A DNA stretch of 16,031 nt from DASPTH01 sp046727575 (GCA_046727575.1 JBKPCV010000149.1:1-16031); one strand, 5' to 3'. Positions 1-7,667 are shown, counted from the stretch's first letter. Translations and numbers: made by a program. Notes: a model not told the origin generated them from the letters alone.

Positions 1-426
1 GAGCAGCGAGGTCTTGAGGTCGCGGGTTCGGCTGGTGCGCGTGTCGGCGGACACTCGGCGAAGCGACTGGTAGGCGGCTCGCGCGGCGACGAACGGGTCG
101 AGCGCCGAAGCCGGTGCCGCCGGCGCGGGATCCGTGAGGTGATGCCAGCTGTCGACCAACACGCCACCGTTGGGCCGTTCGGCCCGGCGCACGATCTCGC
201 ACGCGGTCGCGAACCGCGAGATCCCCGACCGGGGGGAGTACTCGATGTGGACCGGCCAACCGGCCGCCAGCGCGGCCCGGTACTCGTCGTAGTAGATCGA
301 GACTCCCTGGAACCCCGCCGCGGCGGCAGCCCGCGCCGTCACCTCAAACGGTGCGTCACGGATGGTGCCGCTACACCAGACGAGGTCGTAAGCGTCGAGC
401 CCGCGCACCGCACGCCTCATCGGCAT
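1..426 (-). CDS. Sugar-phosphate isomerase/epimerase-like protein, partial and probably internally deleted
   Basis: The frame is open from an ATG at 426 to the left edge, so the 3' end is outside the window. I chose this start because GAGGAGG (complement of 436-442) lies 9 nt upstream; a second ATG at 420 lacks that spacing. Third positions are almost all G or C. The N-terminus (DLVWCSGTIRD, then AARAAAAAGFQGVSIYYDEY) resembles the first strand and helix of a xylose-isomerase-like TIM barrel. About ten residues later come IEYSPRSGIS and RPNGGVLVDSWHH, which resemble the later strands of the same fold. In family members as I remember them roughly 80-100 residues separate these blocks, so I infer an in-frame internal deletion. 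The tail after DSWHH (rich in Ala, Pro and Arg) does not look like the family. The fold assignment is moderate and function is probably lost. Confidence 0.5.
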   Translation of the reverse strand, partial: MPMRRAVRGLDAYDLVWCSGTIRDAPFEVTARAAAAAGFQGVSIYYDEYRAALAAGWPVHIEYSPRSGISRFATACEIVRRAERPNGGVLVDSWHHLTDPAPAAPASALDPFVAARAAYQSLRRVSADTRTSRTRDLKTSLL

Positions 427-628
427 CGACGCCGACCTCCTCGACGCCAACCTCGGACTCGGGTGGTGGTCGTGCACCCTCGCGCGGCGCCACCTGCAGT
501 CCGACACCACCGACCGGCGCACCGAGTCTGCATTTGCATGGGCGGCAGCCGACCCGCGAAGCACACAGAACAACGCCATCGCCGGGCTGGAGTTGGCGCC
601 CATAGCCGGCAGCGACATGTATATATAG
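392..628 (+). other. Coding-like fragment of unknown origin
   Basis: Between a TAA at 389-391 and a TAG at 626-628 one forward frame has strongly G/C-biased third positions. It reads like protein (IDADLLDANLGLGWWSCTLA, later AFAWAAADPRSTQNNAIAG). There is no convincing start codon or ribosome binding site, and its left end overlaps the start of the leftward isomerase-like gene. I do not recognise the family. It could be the 3' end of a gene broken by rearrangement, or a chance open frame in GC-rich DNA. The AT stretch TATATATA at 620-627 ends it and stands out in this GC-rich setting. Confidence 0.2.
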
Positions 629-670
629 GTGGGGCTCGGCACAAAACGCTGCTGGACGGGTTGGCCCCGG

Positions 671-695
671 GGCCGCGCCCCTCGGAGTGGTGTAA
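671..695 (-). mobile_element. Possible right end of an IS256-family element
   Basis: Read on the minus strand this stretch begins TTACACCACTCCGAGG and lies about 45 nt past the transposase stop. That is where IS256-family elements usually carry their terminal inverted repeat, and the TTACACCAC-type end resembles ends I know from actinobacterial members. No matching left end is visible, because the transposase gene is itself cut off at about 986. The exact boundary is inferred and no target duplication could be identified. Confidence 0.3.
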
Positions 696-739
696 CTCGA
701 GGTTGTCCGCGTGAGGTTCAGCGCGGTTGGACGGGGTTG

Positions 740-985
740 TCAGGACGCGATCTTCGCGGCGGAGAGATCGTCGAGCAAGACGGGCGAGTCGGGCTGTTGG
801 TAGAGCTTGTTCATGGAGCCTTCGGAGAGGTAGCGCCGTTCGGTGACTTGCCATTCGTCGTGGGCTTCGGCGATCACTGCGGTGACGAGGCGCATCAATG
901 CGGCGTCGTTGGGGAAGATACCGACGACGATGGTGCGCCGTTTGATTTCTTTATGGACGCGTTCGATGGGTTGGCGGACCGCATC
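740..985 (-). pseudogene. IS256-family (Mutator-type) transposase, C-terminal remnant
   Basis: The reading frame covers only the last 81 residues of a transposase. It contains the family's C-terminal block: QPIERVHKEIKRRT, then VVGIFPNDAALMRLV and the DEWQVTERRY segment, ending in AKIAS before a TGA at 742-740. IS256-family transposases are normally about 400 residues with a DDE catalytic triad; all three acidic positions lie upstream of what is left. An in-frame TGA at 988-986 closes the frame, and the DNA beyond shows no more transposase. The element is therefore 5'-truncated and cannot encode an active enzyme. Its presence marks past insertion and rearrangement at the edge of this gene cluster. 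Confidence 0.8.
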
Positions 986-1432
986 TCACACGGTAGGTGC
1001 ATCATGACAACCTTCGGCACGAACGCCCCGATTGCACCTCCGGGTGCATCGAGCGAGGCGGCTCGATGGCCCCGCCCTGTTGGCGGTTCTGCCAGGACGT
1101 GGACAGACCGCTCGCACGAGGCCAGGTCGCAGCGATCACTGCGACGTTCAGCTCAACGACGATGCATAGCCATGGCTGCGGCGAACGCGGGCCGTGATGG
1201 GCGCCGGAACGGGGTCTCCGTCTCGCCGTCGTGTCCGCCAGCCCGGGCTGGCCCGAGCATGAGGTGAGAAGCCGCGTGGTCGGGTCCCCCGGCGGCACCG
1301 TCGGCACGACCAGGCACCTCGTCGTCGACTCGTGCCTGACGCCGTCCGCCACAGCCGCGAACGACTCGAGTAGCACCCATGCTCAATGGCGGCACGCTCG
1401 CGTGGAGTCCGTCGACGGCGCAGTCCGTCCCG
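986..1432. other. Stretch without a recognisable gene
   Basis: The 447 nt between the transposase remnant and the MFS gene hold several overlapping open frames on both strands. None has a recognisable family signature together with a ribosome binding site. Two adjacent hairpins at 1033-1067 are the only clear structure. Some frames look weakly protein-like, for example a forward stretch near 1060-1150, and could be gene debris. The MFS promoter probably lies in the right-hand part, but no convincing -35/-10 pair was found. Confidence 0.5.
1033..1067. repeat. Two abutting perfect hairpins
   Basis: TGCACC-TCCG-GGTGCA (1033-1048) is a 6-bp stem with a 4-nt loop. It shares its last base with ATCGAGC-GAGGCG-GCTCGAT (1048-1067), a 7-bp stem with a 6-nt loop. 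No T-tract follows, so a simple intrinsic terminator is unlikely. It could be a REP-like element, a recombination site or debris from a mobile element. No second copy was noticed in the window. Confidence 0.4.
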
Positions 1433-2833
1433 ATGATGAGCCCTGAGATGCCCGCTGACCCGCGGCTGCTCCCCGCAACGCCGTTCGTTCGTTTGGTACG
1501 GACGCAGGCGCTCAGCGCGGTGGGGGATGCATGTTTGGCTGCCTCGCTCGCGGGGTCGCTGTTCTTCGAGGGCACCACGAGCGGAGCGCGTTCGAAAGTG
1601 TTCCTCTACCTGTTGCTCACGATGGCCCCGTTCGCCGTCGTGGCGCCCGTGATCGGCCCCGCGCTCGACCGGGTCAGAGGCGGACGTCGCCTCTTGATGG
1701 TCTTGTCGCTCCTCGCGCGCGCCGGCCTTTGCTTTGCAATGTCTCGGTACATCACCAAGCCCGCACCGGAGGGCCTCCTCATCTACCCGCTCGCCTTCAC
1801 CGTCCTAGTGCTTGCCAAGGGTTCATCAATCGCCAAGAGCGCCCTCGTGCCCTTGTTGGTTGACCGCGACGATGAACTCGTACGGGCGAACGCTCGCCTG
1901 TCGCTCACGACCAGCATCGCAGCGGCCGCCGCGGGGCCGCCCGCGCTGGGCGTGCAGGCCTTGTTCGGCGCGGACTGGTCACTGCTGCTCGCCATGGTCA
2001 CCTATGGCATAGGCGGAGTGGTCGCGACCCGAATCCCGCGCGTCGAACCGGTTCGCAGCAACGAGGAACGGGGCCGCGAGCAGGAGGAGCTGCGACAGCC
2101 GAGCATTCTCCTCGCCGGCAGTGCGATGAGCACCTTGCGGGGCGCGGTTGGCTTCCTGGTGTCGTTCGCAGCCTTCGCGTTCCGGGACGACAAGCCAGCG
2201 CTCGCGGTGGTGGCGATCCTGGGGATTGTGGGTGGCGTGTGCGGAATGATCGCCGCTCCCCCACTTCGTCAGCGCGTGCGAGAAGAGGTGATCCTTGCTT
2301 CGGCCTTGGGCGTTGCTGCTGCCGCCAGCGTTGTCGGCGCACTCGTGGGGAGCACCATCGGGTTCGCGCTCGCCTCGTTCGCAATCGGGATCGGAGCATC
2401 GGGCGGGCGGCCCGCCTTCGACAGCCTCCTGCAGCGCGACGCGCCCGACACGGTCCGCGGGCGGGCCTTCGCTCGTTTCGAAACCCAGTTCCAGCTGGTC
2501 TGGGTCCTCGGCGCGCTGCTCGGCCTCATCCCCCTCGGCAGGATTGCTGGGCTCGTCGGCCTCGGCGCGGCGCTCGGGTTCACAGCGGTCTCATACGTCG
2601 CGGCACTGCGCGCCGTCGGTCACGGTAGGCCGCTCCGCACAACCGTCCTCCCGGATTCCGTCGACCAGCCGCTTCATCGCGCCCGTGATCGGGTCCGCAC
2701 CCGGCTGTACCGGCGAGTGACGCGCCGCGGCAACCGCGCCCGTTCCTTCGCCCCGCGTCCCGAGGATCCCGAGACCCGGGGACGACCCGACCACGAGATC
2801 GGTGAGCCGCCGACTGAGCCGGAGGACACGTAA
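1433..2833 (+). CDS. MFS transporter (MFS_3 / EntS-like exporter)
   Basis: This is an integral membrane protein of 466 residues from the chosen start, the usual length for a major facilitator with 11-12 membrane spans. The hydrophobic segments are visible throughout, for example FLYLLLTMAPFAVVAPVIG followed by the loop 2-3 motif-A-like GPALDRVRGGRRLL. The second half carries RPAFDSLLQRDAPDTVRGRA, a pattern typical of MFS_3-type exporters. A basic, proline-rich tail of about 60 residues is probably cytoplasmic. The frame is open back to 1379; I prefer the paired ATGs at 1433/1436 because the family start (RLLPATPFVRLV) follows closely, but no strong ribosome binding site decides it and ATG 1448 is possible. 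It stands alone, convergent with the acyl-CoA synthetase. The substrate cannot be predicted. Confidence 0.8.
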   Translation: MMSPEMPADPRLLPATPFVRLVRTQALSAVGDACLAASLAGSLFFEGTTSGARSKVFLYLLLTMAPFAVVAPVIGPALDRVRGGRRLLMVLSLLARAGLCFAMSRYITKPAPEGLLIYPLAFTVLVLAKGSSIAKSALVPLLVDRDDELVRANARLSLTTSIAAAAAGPPALGVQALFGADWSLLLAMVTYGIGGVVATRIPRVEPVRSNEERGREQEELRQPSILLAGSAMSTLRGAVGFLVSFAAFAFRDDKPALAVVAILGIVGGVCGMIAAPPLRQRVREEVILASALGVAAAASVVGALVGSTIGFALASFAIGIGASGGRPAFDSLLQRDAPDTVRGRAFARFETQFQLVWVLGALLGLIPLGRIAGLVGLGAALGFTAVSYVAALRAVGHGRPLRTTVLPDSVDQPLHRARDRVRTRLYRRVTRRGNRARSFAPRPEDPETRGRPDHEIGEPPTEPEDT

Positions 2834-3037
2834 GAGCCGTAGCGCGTCTGGCCGGTTCGGCTTGACTCGTCCCTATGTGCCGCCGAGGCCTTCGTCGTGG
2901 GGGGCGGGGCCGAAATAGCAACGGTCGAGCAGATGCGTCTTCGAAAACCAGCTGTTTGACCAGGTGGACGACGGTTCCTCGGTCAGGCTCGGAGCTGACA
3001 TGCACGCTCACGATTCCCGCGTAGACGCCCCGGTCGA
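2834..3037 (-). other. Convergent gap with a possible coupled reading frame
   Basis: The gap lies between two convergent genes. On the minus strand a frame opens with GTG at 3041, overlapping the synthetase stop as GTGA. It begins with protein-like sequence (IDRGVYAGIVSVHVSSEPDR, then VVHLVKQLVFEDA). After about 45 residues it turns into arginine/proline-rich sequence and runs on as antisense of the MFS gene. I do not recognise it. It may be the remains of a gene once coupled to the synthetase, or chance. No clear intrinsic terminator for either flanking gene was seen. Confidence 0.25.
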
Positions 3038-4492
3038 TCACCCGGTACTCAGGATGCGTTCCACGATCAGCGCGCGTTGGATCTGACCCGTGGCGGGCGT
3101 CCGCGGAAGCTGCTCCACGAGCTCGACCCGCCGGGGCTGCTTGAACGGAGCGAGTTTCCCCTTGCAGTACGCGCGCAGCGCCTCTATGTCGAGCTCGTTG
3201 GCATGTCCGGATCGCGCCACCACGACCGCACACACGACCTCACCCCACTGCACGTCGGGAATTCCGACGACTGCGATGTCGACGATCGCGGGATGGTCTC
3301 GTAGCGCATCTTCCACCTCGAGAGGAGCGACCGTCTCGCCACCAGTGCGGAGCACGTCGCGGGCGCGGCCCACGATCGAGAGGTAACCCTCCTCGTCGAG
3401 CGCGCCCAGGTCACCCGTGTGGTACCAGCCGTCCCGCAGCGCCTCGGCGGTCGCCTCCGGCTGCTCGAAGTAGCCATCCATCAGGAACTCGCTCTTCAGA
3501 CACACCTCCCCGTCACCGCTCAGCCGCACCAGGACACCAGGAGCGGCCAGCCCGACGGATCCCGGCTTGCGAAGAACGTCATAGCGACCCAACACGGTCC
3601 CAGTACCTGCCTCGGTGGAGCCGTAGATAATGTTCGTAAACGTGTCGGGGAACGCGTCGCGGATCGCGTGCACCAGCTCAGGCGGTGTGGCGGACGTGCC
3701 GGTGGACGCTTCACGCAACGATGAGAGGTCGTGACCGGAGGGTTCGTGTTCGAGCACCCGCGCCCATACCGCGGGGATGAGATACAGGCGCGTCGCCCGA
3801 TGGCGCTCGACTGTATTCACGAGTTCGTCCGCATCCGGCCTGGTCACGAAGTGCACCGGTTGGCGCAACTGGAACGAGCCCATCGCCAGCGTCCATCCCG
3901 CCATGTGGAACAGCGGAAACATACACACCGTCGACCCAGGATGATCGTTGATCGGGCTCGCGATACTGCGGAGGTAGTTCGCGCGGTGAGACAGGATCAC
4001 CCCCTTCGGGCGGCCGGTGCTCCCACTGGTGAAGAAGATGACGTGCGCGTCGCGTTCGTCGAGCGCAGGCTCAGACGCCCGCTCGATGGAAGCGTCGTCG
4101 GCGTCGCGATACAAGTCAGCATGGTTCACCACCCGGGTATCCCACCCTGCCGTCATCGGCGCGTGTGCGGCGTCGGCGATCACCAAACGCGGACGCGCGT
4201 ACCCGGCAACGGTCTGCGCTTCTCCGGCGCCGTACAGCGCGTTCAATGGCGCGAACACCGCGCCGATCTTCGCGACCGCCGCGAAGATCGGCAGCGCCTC
4301 GAGTGACGTGTCGCCCCACCACACAACGCGGTCGCCGTAACCCACGCCGTACTTCCGAAGCACGTGCGCGACCTGGTTGGAGCGATGATCGAGCTCCCCG
4401 TAGGAGATGGCGTCGTCGTTGAGCGTTGCCGCAGTGACGTTCGGGGTCACGGTTCCCGCGTTGCGAATCACGTCGCCGATGAGCAGAGCCAT
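3038..4492 (-). CDS. AMP-dependent acyl-CoA synthetase/ligase (ANL superfamily) with altered A10 motif
   Basis: At 484 residues this matches a short FadD-type acid:CoA ligase, a cytoplasmic enzyme that adenylates a carboxylic acid and transfers it to CoA. Core motifs in order: A3 FFTSGSTGRPKG (about 153-164), A5 YGSTEAG (about 289), A7 YHTGDLG (about 356) and A8 GRARDVLRTGGETVAPLEVE. In the A10 motif, LPRTPATGQIQR, the usual catalytic lysine (TGKIQR) is Gln470, codon CAG. In characterised family members this lysine is needed for adenylation, while the thioester step depends less on it. The enzyme may be impaired, specialised or starting to decay. ATG 4492 is preceded by AGGAG inside a perfect hairpin. 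It lies downstream of the transporter on the same strand after a 217-nt gap, so its substrate may be what the transporter imports. Confidence 0.9.
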   Translation of the reverse strand: MALLIGDVIRNAGTVTPNVTAATLNDDAISYGELDHRSNQVAHVLRKYGVGYGDRVVWWGDTSLEALPIFAAVAKIGAVFAPLNALYGAGEAQTVAGYARPRLVIADAAHAPMTAGWDTRVVNHADLYRDADDASIERASEPALDERDAHVIFFTSGSTGRPKGVILSHRANYLRSIASPINDHPGSTVCMFPLFHMAGWTLAMGSFQLRQPVHFVTRPDADELVNTVERHRATRLYLIPAVWARVLEHEPSGHDLSSLREASTGTSATPPELVHAIRDAFPDTFTNIIYGSTEAGTGTVLGRYDVLRKPGSVGLAAPGVLVRLSGDGEVCLKSEFLMDGYFEQPEATAEALRDGWYHTGDLGALDEEGYLSIVGRARDVLRTGGETVAPLEVEDALRDHPAIVDIAVVGIPDVQWGEVVCAVVVARSGHANELDIEALRAYCKGKLAPFKQPRRVELVEQLPRTPATGQIQRALIVERILSTG

Positions 4493-4513
4493 GCGTGATC
4501 TCCTAGATCACGC
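4493..4513 (-). promoter_or_regulatory. Perfect hairpin carrying the ribosome binding site of the acyl-CoA synthetase
   Basis: GCGTGATC (4493-4500), TCCTA (4501-4505) and GATCACGC (4506-4513) form an 8-bp perfect inverted repeat ending one base before the start codon. In the mRNA the Shine-Dalgarno AGGAG falls in the loop and the first stem base. It could be a translational control hairpin or, as DNA, an operator palindrome. A second 13-bp palindrome (CGAGCT-G-AGCTCG, 4558-4570) lies about 66 nt upstream of the start codon. Confidence 0.5.
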
Positions 4514-4518
4514 GTCTC

Positions 4519-4709
4519 TCACGACGCCAGTCGCGCCCTGATCCTGTGGTGCGCCGCCGAGCTGAGCTCGAGGGGCTCACGTGTCACGGCCTCCGCCACA
4601 CCACGGCGGGATAGCCCATCGAAGCCGGCGCATATCGAGACAATCAACGCCGAGCGCCGCGATGACCGTGAGGAAGGCCCACGCCACCGCCTGATCACCA
4701 CTCGACAGC
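4519..4709 (-). pseudogene. Possible decayed short gene between transporter and synthetase
   Basis: The minus strand shows coding-like codon use that changes frame partway. From the transporter stop leftwards, one frame reads AVAWAFLTVIAALGVDCLDM. Further on a second frame reads GLSRRGVAEAVTREPLELSS and ends with TGA at 4521-4519, 26 nt before the synthetase start. That second frame can also be opened by a TTG overlapping the transporter stop (TTGA). A single frameshift near 4620 would join the two halves. I do not recognise the protein, and a chance arrangement is possible. Confidence 0.25.
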
Positions 4710-7667
4710 TCAATGGGTGACGGTTCCGCCGAGGTAGGCAGACGACAGCAGTTCGATGTCGGCGTCCTGGCGGGGGCCGGTCCAGACGATGGTGCCGAGT
4801 TCCATGAAGATGAGGGTGTCGGCGACGTTGAGCGCGTTCTGCGCGTGTTCTTCGACGAGCAGTACCGCGGTGCCGAGGTCGCGGAGTTCGGTGATGGCGC
4901 GCATGACTTCTTCGGCGGCGAGTGGTGCGAGACCGAGGGTTGGTTCGTCGGCGATGAGAACGGTCGGCGGATCGCCGAACGCGGGGGCGAGGCTGAGCAT
5001 CTGCTGCTCACCACCGGAGAGGAGCCCGGCTGGTTGTTTGCGGCGTTGGGCGAGGATGGGGAAGCGTTGGTAGGCCTTCTCGCCCTGCTCGGCGGAGCGC
5101 AACAGGACCATGATGTTCTCTTCTACGGTGAGGCCGGGGAAGATGCCGCGTGCTTCGGGGACGAGAAGCATGCCCTTGCGGGCGCGCTCGAAGATGGCCG
5201 CGTGGGTGATGTCGACGCCGCGCATGGAGACGGTGCCGAACGTTGGCTCGACCAGGCCCGCGGCGACGCTGCAGACGGTGGACTTCCCGGCGCCGTTGGC
5301 GCCGAGCAGCGCGACGACGGTGCCGGACGACAGGGCGAGGGTGACCCCATGGAGCACCTCGGCGTCGCCATACCCGGCCACGATCCCCTGGAGCAGAAGC
5401 GTCGCACCGGCCGTCGATGCGGTACTGCCGTGCCCGTCGACCCCCAGCCCCTCGCCGCGGTTGAGCCCGATGGGGAACATCGCGGTCGTGTCCCGATGAT
5501 CGACCTCGTGCTCGGGCACGAACCCGTCGTGTGCTTCGGCTTCGGCGGCCGCGATGCGGGCTTTGCGCTCCTTGGCGCGTCGTTTCGCGAGGTTCTGCTG
5601 GCCGGCCAAGGCGAGGATTCCATCTGGCTCTTGCGCGAGGTTGATGGCACCGATGCCTGAAAGGATGGGCACGAAGTACACCGACGTCACGAGCGCATTG
5701 ACATCGCCGCCGGGCAGGAGACCGGCGATCCAGTGGAAGACGGCCGTGGAGGCGGCCAACGCGAAGCCGGCGAGGAGCGCGCCGCCGGGTCGACGGATGC
5801 CGAAGAGGACTGCGAGCGCCAACCAGAACAGCCCGGCGACCGGGGGCGCGGTGTCGTTGCTGGCGGTAAAGCTGAAGAGTCCGAGCAGCGCACCCCCGAA
5901 ACCGGCGATGCCAGCCGACAGTGCGAAAATCATGATCTTCGTGCGGTTCGGTCGCACGCCGGATGCTTCGGCCGCGACTTCGGAGCTGCGCACCGCGAGC
6001 ATGGCCCGTCCGGAAGCCGATCGCTGGAGGGCGTGGATGAGCAGTGTGATCGCGCCGAAGAGCGCGAAGAACAGCAGTATCTGGTCAGGCGTTGAGCTGA
6101 AGTCGAAATGCCCCGCTGTGTCGCCGGTGGTGAGCAGGCCGTGGACCCAGTTGAAGACGGGCAGATCGATCGACGGTGGTCTGATGGTCCAGCCGAGCTG
6201 GCCATGGCCGATGGGCTCGTACGGGAAGACCATCAGCGAGAAGAAGAACGCGATTGCGAGCGTCCAGATCGCGAGGAACACCCCTCCGAGGCGCGTCGAA
6301 GGTAGCGCGATGAGCGCGCCCAGCGCCGCGGCAACGATCGCGGCGAGCAGGGCGGCCCACAAGAAGTTGATCTGCCCGTTGTGGATCACCAGCGGGATCT
6401 CGATGTTCCATTGTTTCTGTTCGAGCGCCCATCCCGCGGCGAACCCGCCCGCGGTGACGAAGGTGGTCTGCGCGAGGCTGACCATGCCCCCCATCCCCGT
6501 GACGACCACGAAGGACAGGAAGATGATTGACATCGCCAAGCTCTGCGCGATGACGGTCTGGTCATAAGAATCGGCGCGCAGCCAACTCACGTTGATCCAG
6601 TCCATCGAGAAGCCGATCACGCAGACGACGAAGATGATCCATGGCAAGCGGCGTTTCAGCGCGGACATGCCTTGGCGATGATCCGGCCGTGGCCGTTCGT
6701 CGGAAACTGACCCCGCCCTTCGGCTCCGGTCGCGACCGAAGATCAAGCCGAGCACCACGACGAGCAGATACGGGACCGCGGAGCGCAATCCCGTCAGGCC
6801 CGCGATGAACTTCGGCAAGACGTCGTCGCTGTAGCCCGCGACGAGGTTCTGGATGATGCCCAGCAGGAGACCGCCCGCGAACGCGATCGGTAACGACCGC
6901 AGACCGCCCAACACCACCGCGGCGAGTGAGCCGAGCACGACCAACGTGAAGAAGAAATCCTCGAAGGGCTGGAACAGGGGTGCTATCAGCACGCCACCTA
7001 GACCGGCGAGAACCATTGTCAACACCCACGCCACCGCGGAAGTGCGGGCCGGGTTCACACCCCGCAGCGCGGCGAGCGAGTCACGATCGACGACGGCGCG
7101 CATCTCCAACCCCACCCGGGTGCGGCGCAGCACATACCACAGCCCGATCGCGGCGACGGCTGCGACGACGAACACCGCGATCTGGTCCGTGTTGAGCGCG
7201 ACGCCCTTGAGCGGGTGGTAGACGTGCGGCGGCGTCGGACCGACACCAGGGATGAGTTGGCCCTGCGACGTGTCCGGATTGCCCGCCAACCCCAGATCGA
7301 GCACCTTGTTGCCCAAGGTGACCACGAGCCACTGCATGAGTGCCGGCAGCGCGACCAGCAGGCCGATCGTGCCGACGATCTTCGCGTAGACGGGTGCCTT
7401 TGAGAGCCGCCGCAACAAGATCCGATCCAACAACAGACCCAAGACCGGCGCGAACACGAACGCGGACAGGATCAGCGCCGGCACGATCGGCACCCCCAGT
7501 CCCGTGTTCAACTGCAGGTACAGGTAGGCCGTCGCGAACGCGACCGCGCCGTGCGCGAAGTTGAAGATCCCCGACGTCGTGTACGTCAGCACGAGCCCCG
7601 ACGCCATGATCGAGTAGATGGCGCCGGTCACCGCCCCCGACAGCACCAAGTTAAGGAACGTCCCCAC
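4710..7667 (-). CDS. Fused branched-chain-type ABC transporter: LivH-like permease + LivM-like permease + LivF-like ATPase
   Basis: One 985-residue polypeptide carries three transporter parts. Residues 1 to about 305 form a LivH-like permease (starting FLNLVLSGAVTGAIYSIMAS). After a basic linker, about 334-690 form a LivM-like permease that opens at an internal Met334. After a charged cytoplasmic linker (AKRRAKERKARIAAAEAEA), about 745-985 form a LivF-like ATPase. The ATPase has Walker A GANGAGKST (about 787), LivF hallmark PEARGIFPGLTVEEN, signature LSGGEQQM (about 881), Walker B VLIADEP (about 902) and H-loop LLVEEH. It would power uptake of hydrophobic amino acids or related acids. No LivG-like ATPase is in the window, so the LivF domains may pair between polypeptides or LivG is elsewhere. 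The GTG start at 7667 has GGGGGAG just 3 nt away. The SDR ends 39 nt upstream. Confidence 0.9.
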   Translation of the reverse strand: MGTFLNLVLSGAVTGAIYSIMASGLVLTYTTSGIFNFAHGAVAFATAYLYLQLNTGLGVPIVPALILSAFVFAPVLGLLLDRILLRRLSKAPVYAKIVGTIGLLVALPALMQWLVVTLGNKVLDLGLAGNPDTSQGQLIPGVGPTPPHVYHPLKGVALNTDQIAVFVVAAVAAIGLWYVLRRTRVGLEMRAVVDRDSLAALRGVNPARTSAVAWVLTMVLAGLGGVLIAPLFQPFEDFFFTLVVLGSLAAVVLGGLRSLPIAFAGGLLLGIIQNLVAGYSDDVLPKFIAGLTGLRSAVPYLLVVVLGLIFGRDRSRRAGSVSDERPRPDHRQGMSALKRRLPWIIFVVCVIGFSMDWINVSWLRADSYDQTVIAQSLAMSIIFLSFVVVTGMGGMVSLAQTTFVTAGGFAAGWALEQKQWNIEIPLVIHNGQINFLWAALLAAIVAAALGALIALPSTRLGGVFLAIWTLAIAFFFSLMVFPYEPIGHGQLGWTIRPPSIDLPVFNWVHGLLTTGDTAGHFDFSSTPDQILLFFALFGAITLLIHALQRSASGRAMLAVRSSEVAAEASGVRPNRTKIMIFALSAGIAGFGGALLGLFSFTASNDTAPPVAGLFWLALAVLFGIRRPGGALLAGFALAASTAVFHWIAGLLPGGDVNALVTSVYFVPILSGIGAINLAQEPDGILALAGQQNLAKRRAKERKARIAAAEAEAHDGFVPEHEVDHRDTTAMFPIGLNRGEGLGVDGHGSTASTAGATLLLQGIVAGYGDAEVLHGVTLALSSGTVVALLGANGAGKSTVCSVAAGLVEPTFGTVSMRGVDITHAAIFERARKGMLLVPEARGIFPGLTVEENIMVLLRSAEQGEKAYQRFPILAQRRKQPAGLLSGGEQQMLSLAPAFGDPPTVLIADEPTLGLAPLAAEEVMRAITELRDLGTAVLLVEEHAQNALNVADTLIFMELGTIVWTGPRQDADIELLSSAYLGGTVTH

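Noticed and set aside
616..628. TATATATA run as a promoter -10 box
   Set aside because: No -35 box lies at a suitable distance and no gene follows downstream on the plus strand.
139..1267. Long forward frames across 139-714 and 629-1267
   Set aside because: They are rich in Arg, Pro and His and lie antisense to the isomerase-like gene and the transposase remnant; codon bias and family signatures are on the minus strand.
4713..6567. Forward frames of 315 and 337 residues inside the transporter region
   Set aside because: They mirror the codon bias of the fused ABC transporter on the opposite strand and show no domain of their own.
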